A stretch of DNA of 64,000 nt. Source: Streptomyces regalis. GTDB taxonomy: Bacteria > Actinomycetota > Actinomycetes > Streptomycetales > Streptomycetaceae. The DNA lies in assembly GCF_001509475.1 (NCBI RefSeq), contig NZ_LLZG01000232.1, forward strand, positions 1 to 64,000, written 5' to 3'. The notes below the pieces were generated by a model. It was not told where the DNA came from. It ran no database searches and was given only the letters and a program-made list of their open reading frames with translations. How positions within the stretch are numbered: the first letter of the stretch is position 1; each line of letters opens with the position of its first letter. Below are positions 60,544 through 64,000 of this stretch, piece after piece. Made by a program: the position numbers and the translations under genes.

Positions 60544-61619
60544 CGGAGGGAGTCTCCCGTCTCGGCGTCGAAGACATGGGTGAGGTGGGTCTCGGCGGTG
60601 ACATGGACACGGTCGTCGTGGGCGAGGCGTACGTCGGGGTCGGTGAGGACGACGAGGGGGCTTTCGACGCCGTCGAGGGCGAGAGTGGCGATGCCTGACT
60701 CCAGCAGGGGTTCGTGGGCCAGGACGCGGGCGGGGAGGCCGTCGTCGCCGGTCAGGGCCAGGTCCTCGGGGCGGATCCCGACCACCACCTCCCGGCCGGC
60801 CGGCACCGGCACCGGCAGCGCGACCCGCGCCGCGTCGGACAGGCGAGCGTGACCGTCGCCGTCCGCGACGCCGGGCAGGAGGTTGATCGCGGGCTCGCCG
60901 ACGAAGTCCGCGACGAAGACGTTGGCCGGGCTGTCGTAGATCTCGTACGGGGTGCCGAGCTGCTGGATGACGCCGTCCTTCATCACGGCGATCCGGTCGG
61001 CGAGGGAGAGGGCCTCCTCCTGGTCGTGGGTGACCAGGATGGTCGTATGGCCCAAGTCCTTCTGAATGCGCTTGAGTTCGCGGCGGGTCGTGTCGCGCTG
61101 GGCCGCATCCAGGTGGGACAGGGGCTCGTCCAGGAGCAGGACGTCCGGTTCGCGGATCAGGGCGCGGGCCAGGGACACGCGCTGTTTCTGGCCGCTGGAG
61201 AGGCCGGCCGGGCGGGCGTCCAGGATGGCGGTGAGGTCGACGCGCTCGGCGATCTCCTTGACCTTGTGGTCGACGTCACCCCGTTCGGCCCGTCTGCGTG
61301 CCTTCAGGCCGAACGCCAGGTTCTCCGCCACCGTCAGCGGTGGGTAGAGGGCGTAGTTCTCGAACGCGACCCCGATGTTGCGCTGCTGGGCCGGGCGCGC
61401 GATCACCGACGAACCGTCCACCAGGATGTCCCCGCCGGTCACCGTCTCCAGCCCGGCGATCATCCGCAGGGTGGTCGACTTTCCGCAGCCCGACGGGCCG
61501 AGGAGGCCGAGCAGCTCGCCGGAGCGCAGGGTCAGGTCGATGCCCCGTACGGCGTCCACCGACGGGCGGCCCCGCGCCGAATAGGTCTTGCGCAGATCAC
61601 GTAGCTCCAGCTCGGTCAT
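60540..61619 (-). CDS. Sugar ABC transporter ATPase (UgpC/MalK type), second copy
   Basis: A 359-residue ATPase. Walker A GPSGCGKST, signature LSSGQKQRVSLARAL, Walker B VLLLDEPLSHLD, switch LVTHDQEEAL, and C-terminal MalK-type OB-like domain (VVVGIRPEDLAL). The ATG at 61619 lies 22 bases inside the upstream deoR gene and follows AAGGGC. With the ATPase at 62433-63530 it would form a two-ATPase transporter, as in rhizobial GlpS/GlpT. Confidence 0.92.
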   Translation of the reverse strand: MTELELRDLRKTYSARGRPSVDAVRGIDLTLRSGELLGLLGPSGCGKSTTLRMIAGLETVTGGDILVDGSSVIARPAQQRNIGVAFENYALYPPLTVAENLAFGLKARRRAERGDVDHKVKEIAERVDLTAILDARPAGLSSGQKQRVSLARALIREPDVLLLDEPLSHLDAAQRDTTRRELKRIQKDLGHTTILVTHDQEEALSLADRIAVMKDGVIQQLGTPYEIYDSPANVFVADFVGEPAINLLPGVADGDGHARLSDAARVALPVPVPAGREVVVGIRPEDLALTGDDGLPARVLAHEPLLESGIATLALDGVESPLVVLTDPDVRLAHDDRVHVTAETHLTHVFDAETGDSLR

Positions 61620-62433
61620 CGCTGCCCTTCGTCGAGCAAACCTCATAACGGACCTTGTGCTCGTCCAGGTCCCGCAGCGCCTCCGCCGACGCCCCGTCGT
61701 CCACGAGGAGCAGGTCGAAGCGGGAGAGGGGGACCACCCGGTGCAGGGCGACCCTGGCGAGCTTGGTGTGGTCTATCAACAGGACGTTGCGGGCGGCCGC
61801 GTCGAGCATGGCCCGCTTCACCGACACGATGTGCTGCTCCTGGTGGTAGGCGTAACCCCCGCGCACGGCCGACGTCGACGCGAAGCAGACGTCCACGCGC
61901 AGCTGCTCTATCGCCTCCACGCAGGACACGCCGAGGAAGGAGGAGTGCAGCGGGTCGTAGTCGCCGCCGAGGGCCATCAGGTGGATGCCGCGCTGGTCGG
62001 ACAGCAGGTTGATCGCTTCCAGGAAATTGGTGACGACCGTCAGCGGGGTCACCTCGCCGTGCCGCAGCCTGCGGGCTATCTCCAGCGTGGAGGTGGAGTC
62101 GTCCAGCATGATCGCCATGCCGGGCTCGATCAGCTTCAGTGCGCGGTCGGCGACGGCGGCCTTCTCCGCGCGCATGGTCTTCAGCCGGTACTGCACGTTC
62201 GACTCGAAGACACCGGACGGCTGGGCCGTCACTCCGCCCCTGAACTTCCTTACGATGCCCTGCCGTTCGAGCTCGTCGAGGTCCCGGTGGATGGTCATCA
62301 GGCTCACCCCGAAGCGCTCGGCGAGGTCGGCGGCCGTCGCCGAGCCGTCGGCGAGGACCCGCTCGGCCATGGCGGCCTGGCGGGCCGCGGGGCCCTGCTG
62401 TGGGCCGCCACCGCTGCTGTTGCTGCTGCTCAT
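61597..62433 (-). CDS. DeoR-family transcriptional regulator
   Basis: A 278-residue regulator: N-terminal DeoR helix-turn-helix (AERVLADGSATAADLAERFG, SLMTIHRDLDELERQG) and a C-terminal sugar-phosphate isomerase-like sensor domain (MLDDSTSTLEIAR, VVTNFLEAI, ALGGDYDP). It lies between the two ATPase genes. The ATG at 62433 overlaps the preceding stop by one base (TGATG); the GTG at 62436 is the alternative. Confidence 0.9.
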   Translation of the reverse strand: MSSSNSSGGGPQQGPAARQAAMAERVLADGSATAADLAERFGVSLMTIHRDLDELERQGIVRKFRGGVTAQPSGVFESNVQYRLKTMRAEKAAVADRALKLIEPGMAIMLDDSTSTLEIARRLRHGEVTPLTVVTNFLEAINLLSDQRGIHLMALGGDYDPLHSSFLGVSCVEAIEQLRVDVCFASTSAVRGGYAYHQEQHIVSVKRAMLDAAARNVLLIDHTKLARVALHRVVPLSRFDLLLVDDGASAEALRDLDEHKVRYEVCSTKGSDDRAGAT

Positions 62434-63530
62434 CACGCGCTCTTCTCGATCCGTCGTCCTGGACGCTCCGGCCGGTCGGCCTCGAACAGCAGCAGGTTCT
62501 CAGGCCGGACCGACAGCCGTACCGGATCGTCGGGCCGCAGCCCCGTCGTGTCGGGGCGCGGGGCGACCAGCGACACCTGCTGCTCGCCCAGCCGGACGGT
62601 GACCTCGACCGACCGGCCGAGCACCTCGGTGACATAGACGGTGCCGGTGAGCTCATGACCGGGGCCGCGCAGGGTGATGTCCCGGGGCCGCAGCCCGATC
62701 AGCACGTCGGTGCCGGGAGCCGCCTGCGCACCGACCGACAGCTCGACCTTCCCGTCCGCCGAACGGAACCCCCCGTCCTGCGTCACCACTCCCGGCAGCA
62801 GATTGATCCGCGGCCGTCCGAAAGCCCGCGCGACCTCGGTGTCGCAGGGCCGGTACCAGATCTCCTCCCGCGTCCCCGTCTGCACGATCCGCCCGTCCCG
62901 GATGACGCCGATCCGGTCGCCGAGCGCCAGCGCCTCGACGGAGTCATGGGTGACGTAGAGGGTCGTCGTGTGCTGCACGGCCCCGATCGCCTTCAGTTCC
63001 GCCCGCATCTGCTGGCGCAGCTTGGCGTCCAGGTGGGAGAGGGGCTCGTCTAGGAGGAAGGCGCGGGCTGGGCGGACCAGGACCCGGCCGAGGGCGACGC
63101 GTTGCCGCTGGCCGTTGGACAGCCGGCCGACCGGGCGGTCCAACAGGGCGGAGATGCCGAGGAGTTCGGCGATCTCGCCGATCCGCTCCCGGGCCTGCGC
63201 GGCGGGGAGGCGGTGGCGCGGGGAGCGGAGCGGCGAGGCGAGGTTGTCGTAGGCCGACTTGTGCGGGTAGAGGGCGTAGCTCTCGAAGCACATCGCGACG
63301 CCACGGTCGTACGGCTCGACGCCCCGCATGTCCTTGCCGCCCAGTTCGACGGTGCCGGAGTCGGGGAGTTCGAGGCCGGCGACGGTCTTCAGCGTCGTCG
63401 TCTTCCCGGCCCCCGACGGGCCGAGCAGACAGAAGAACTCGCCTTCCCGGACCTCCAGGTCGAGCCCGTCCAGGGCCGTGGTCTTCCCGTACGTCTTCCG
63501 GATCCCGCGCAGCGCGACGGCCGTGCTCAT
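62433..63530 (-). CDS. Sugar ABC transporter ATPase (UgpC/MalK type), first copy
   Basis: A 365-residue ATPase: Walker A GPSGAGKTT, signature LSNGQRQRVALGRVL, Walker B AFLLDEPLSHLD, switch YVTHDSVEAL, C-terminal regulatory domain. Compared with the other copy, the signature is LSNGQ instead of LSSGQ and Walker A ends GKTT. The ATG at 63530 overlaps the permease stop (ATGA). Confidence 0.92.
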   Translation of the reverse strand: MSTAVALRGIRKTYGKTTALDGLDLEVREGEFFCLLGPSGAGKTTTLKTVAGLELPDSGTVELGGKDMRGVEPYDRGVAMCFESYALYPHKSAYDNLASPLRSPRHRLPAAQARERIGEIAELLGISALLDRPVGRLSNGQRQRVALGRVLVRPARAFLLDEPLSHLDAKLRQQMRAELKAIGAVQHTTTLYVTHDSVEALALGDRIGVIRDGRIVQTGTREEIWYRPCDTEVARAFGRPRINLLPGVVTQDGGFRSADGKVELSVGAQAAPGTDVLIGLRPRDITLRGPGHELTGTVYVTEVLGRSVEVTVRLGEQQVSLVAPRPDTTGLRPDDPVRLSVRPENLLLFEADRPERPGRRIEKSA

Positions 63531-64000
63531 GACTTCACCGCCCCGAACGACAGCCCCCGCACCAGATACCGCTGGATCGTCAGCGCGAGCAGCAGCGGCG
63601 GTACGACGGAGACGAGCGCGGCGGCGGCCGTGAGGTTGTACTTGGGCCGGTCCCCGCCGAGGAAGGACAGCGCGCCCACGGTCACGGTCTGGGCCTCGTT
63701 GGAGGTGAGGATGAGGGGGAAGACGAAGTTGTTCCAGGCGAAGATGAAGGCCAGCAGCGACACGGCCGCGATGCCCGGCTTGACCAGCGGGATCGCCACC
63801 TTGAAGAACGCCTGCTTGCGCGTGTAGCCGTCCAGCAGCGCCGCCTGCTCCAGCTCGGGCGTCAGATCGGCGAAGTACGACCGCATGATCCACACGATCA
63901 GCGGCAGCGTGACGAGCTGGAGCACCCACACCATGCCGACGTACGTGTCGAACAGCCCGAGCTTCTGGTACAGCACGAACAGCGGGATGATCACGGTGAG
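63527..64000 (-). CDS. Sugar ABC transporter permease (MalG type), partial
   Basis: The C-terminal 157 codons of a permease that continues beyond the right edge. It has the EAA loop ELEQAALLDGYTRKQAF with AIPLVKPGI and three or four membrane helices, ending LSFGAVKS. It is the first visible gene of the eight-gene minus-strand operon; a second permease and a binding protein are expected outside the window. Confidence 0.88.
   Translation of the reverse strand, partial: LTVIIPLFVLYQKLGLFDTYVGMVWVLQLVTLPLIVWIMRSYFADLTPELEQAALLDGYTRKQAFFKVAIPLVKPGIAAVSLLAFIFAWNNFVFPLILTSNEAQTVTVGALSFLGGDRPKYNLTAAAALVSVVPPLLLALTIQRYLVRGLSFGAVKS

Overview
The window is chromosomal DNA from a Streptomyces or close relative. 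It shows very high GC, G/C at third codon positions, many GTG starts, AAGGAGG-type ribosome binding sites, frequent ATGA stop-start overlaps and several apparently leaderless regulator genes. The csn (chitosan oligosaccharide) locus, malQ, asd and pepN all resemble known Streptomyces core genes. I see no rRNA, tRNA, CRISPR array, insertion sequence or prophage gene.

Layout. (1) 1-6.9 kb, minus strand: a signalling operon like mycobacterial glnX-glnH-pknG (four-pass membrane protein, anchored amino-acid-binding protein, extra coiled-coil protein, PknG-type kinase, then the start of a zinc-ribbon protein that is probably a PP2C phosphatase). pknG has an apparent frameshift near its 3' end. (2) 7.1-14 kb, minus strand: csnR-csnE-csnF-csnG-csnH-csnK, with a perfect palindrome upstream of csnR. 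(3) 14-21.6 kb: MFS transporter with a LysR regulator, small membrane protein, MscS channel, HNH protein, and a PadR-ABC ATPase-permease operon. (4) 21.7-30.5 kb: a small acidic repeat protein coupled to malQ, a small membrane protein, and three regulator/target sets: TetR with an FAD monooxygenase, MarR with an EamA exporter, and a second EamA exporter with LysR. (5) 30.5-34.0 kb: an accessory cassette of two GntR/UTRA regulators divergent from a HATPase protein, an S-adenosylhomocysteine-hydrolase-like protein and a Nudix hydrolase. The only two in-frame TTA (bldA-type) codons I found in the window are here, in adjacent genes. (6) 34-46 kb: aminopeptidase N, a DUF1203 protein, asd, an ECF sigma factor with a membrane partner, a large secreted subtilase, a Nudix hydrolase and a secreted metallophosphoesterase. 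(7) 46-53 kb: glycosyltransferase, MocR regulator, a short hypothetical protein, two tandem secreted serine hydrolases, an MFS relic and a DUF559-type protein. (8) 53.3-64 kb: a second aminopeptidase N, a mycothiol-type DsbA-fold oxidoreductase, and an eight-gene minus-strand carbohydrate operon that runs off the right edge.

The most unusual structure is the TetR/monooxygenase intergenic region. It is built almost entirely of 14-bp units in one unbroken register, interrupted only where a candidate monooxygenase promoter sits. The most system-like gene set is the TTA-marked GntR/HATPase/SAHH-like/Nudix cassette, whose function I cannot assign.
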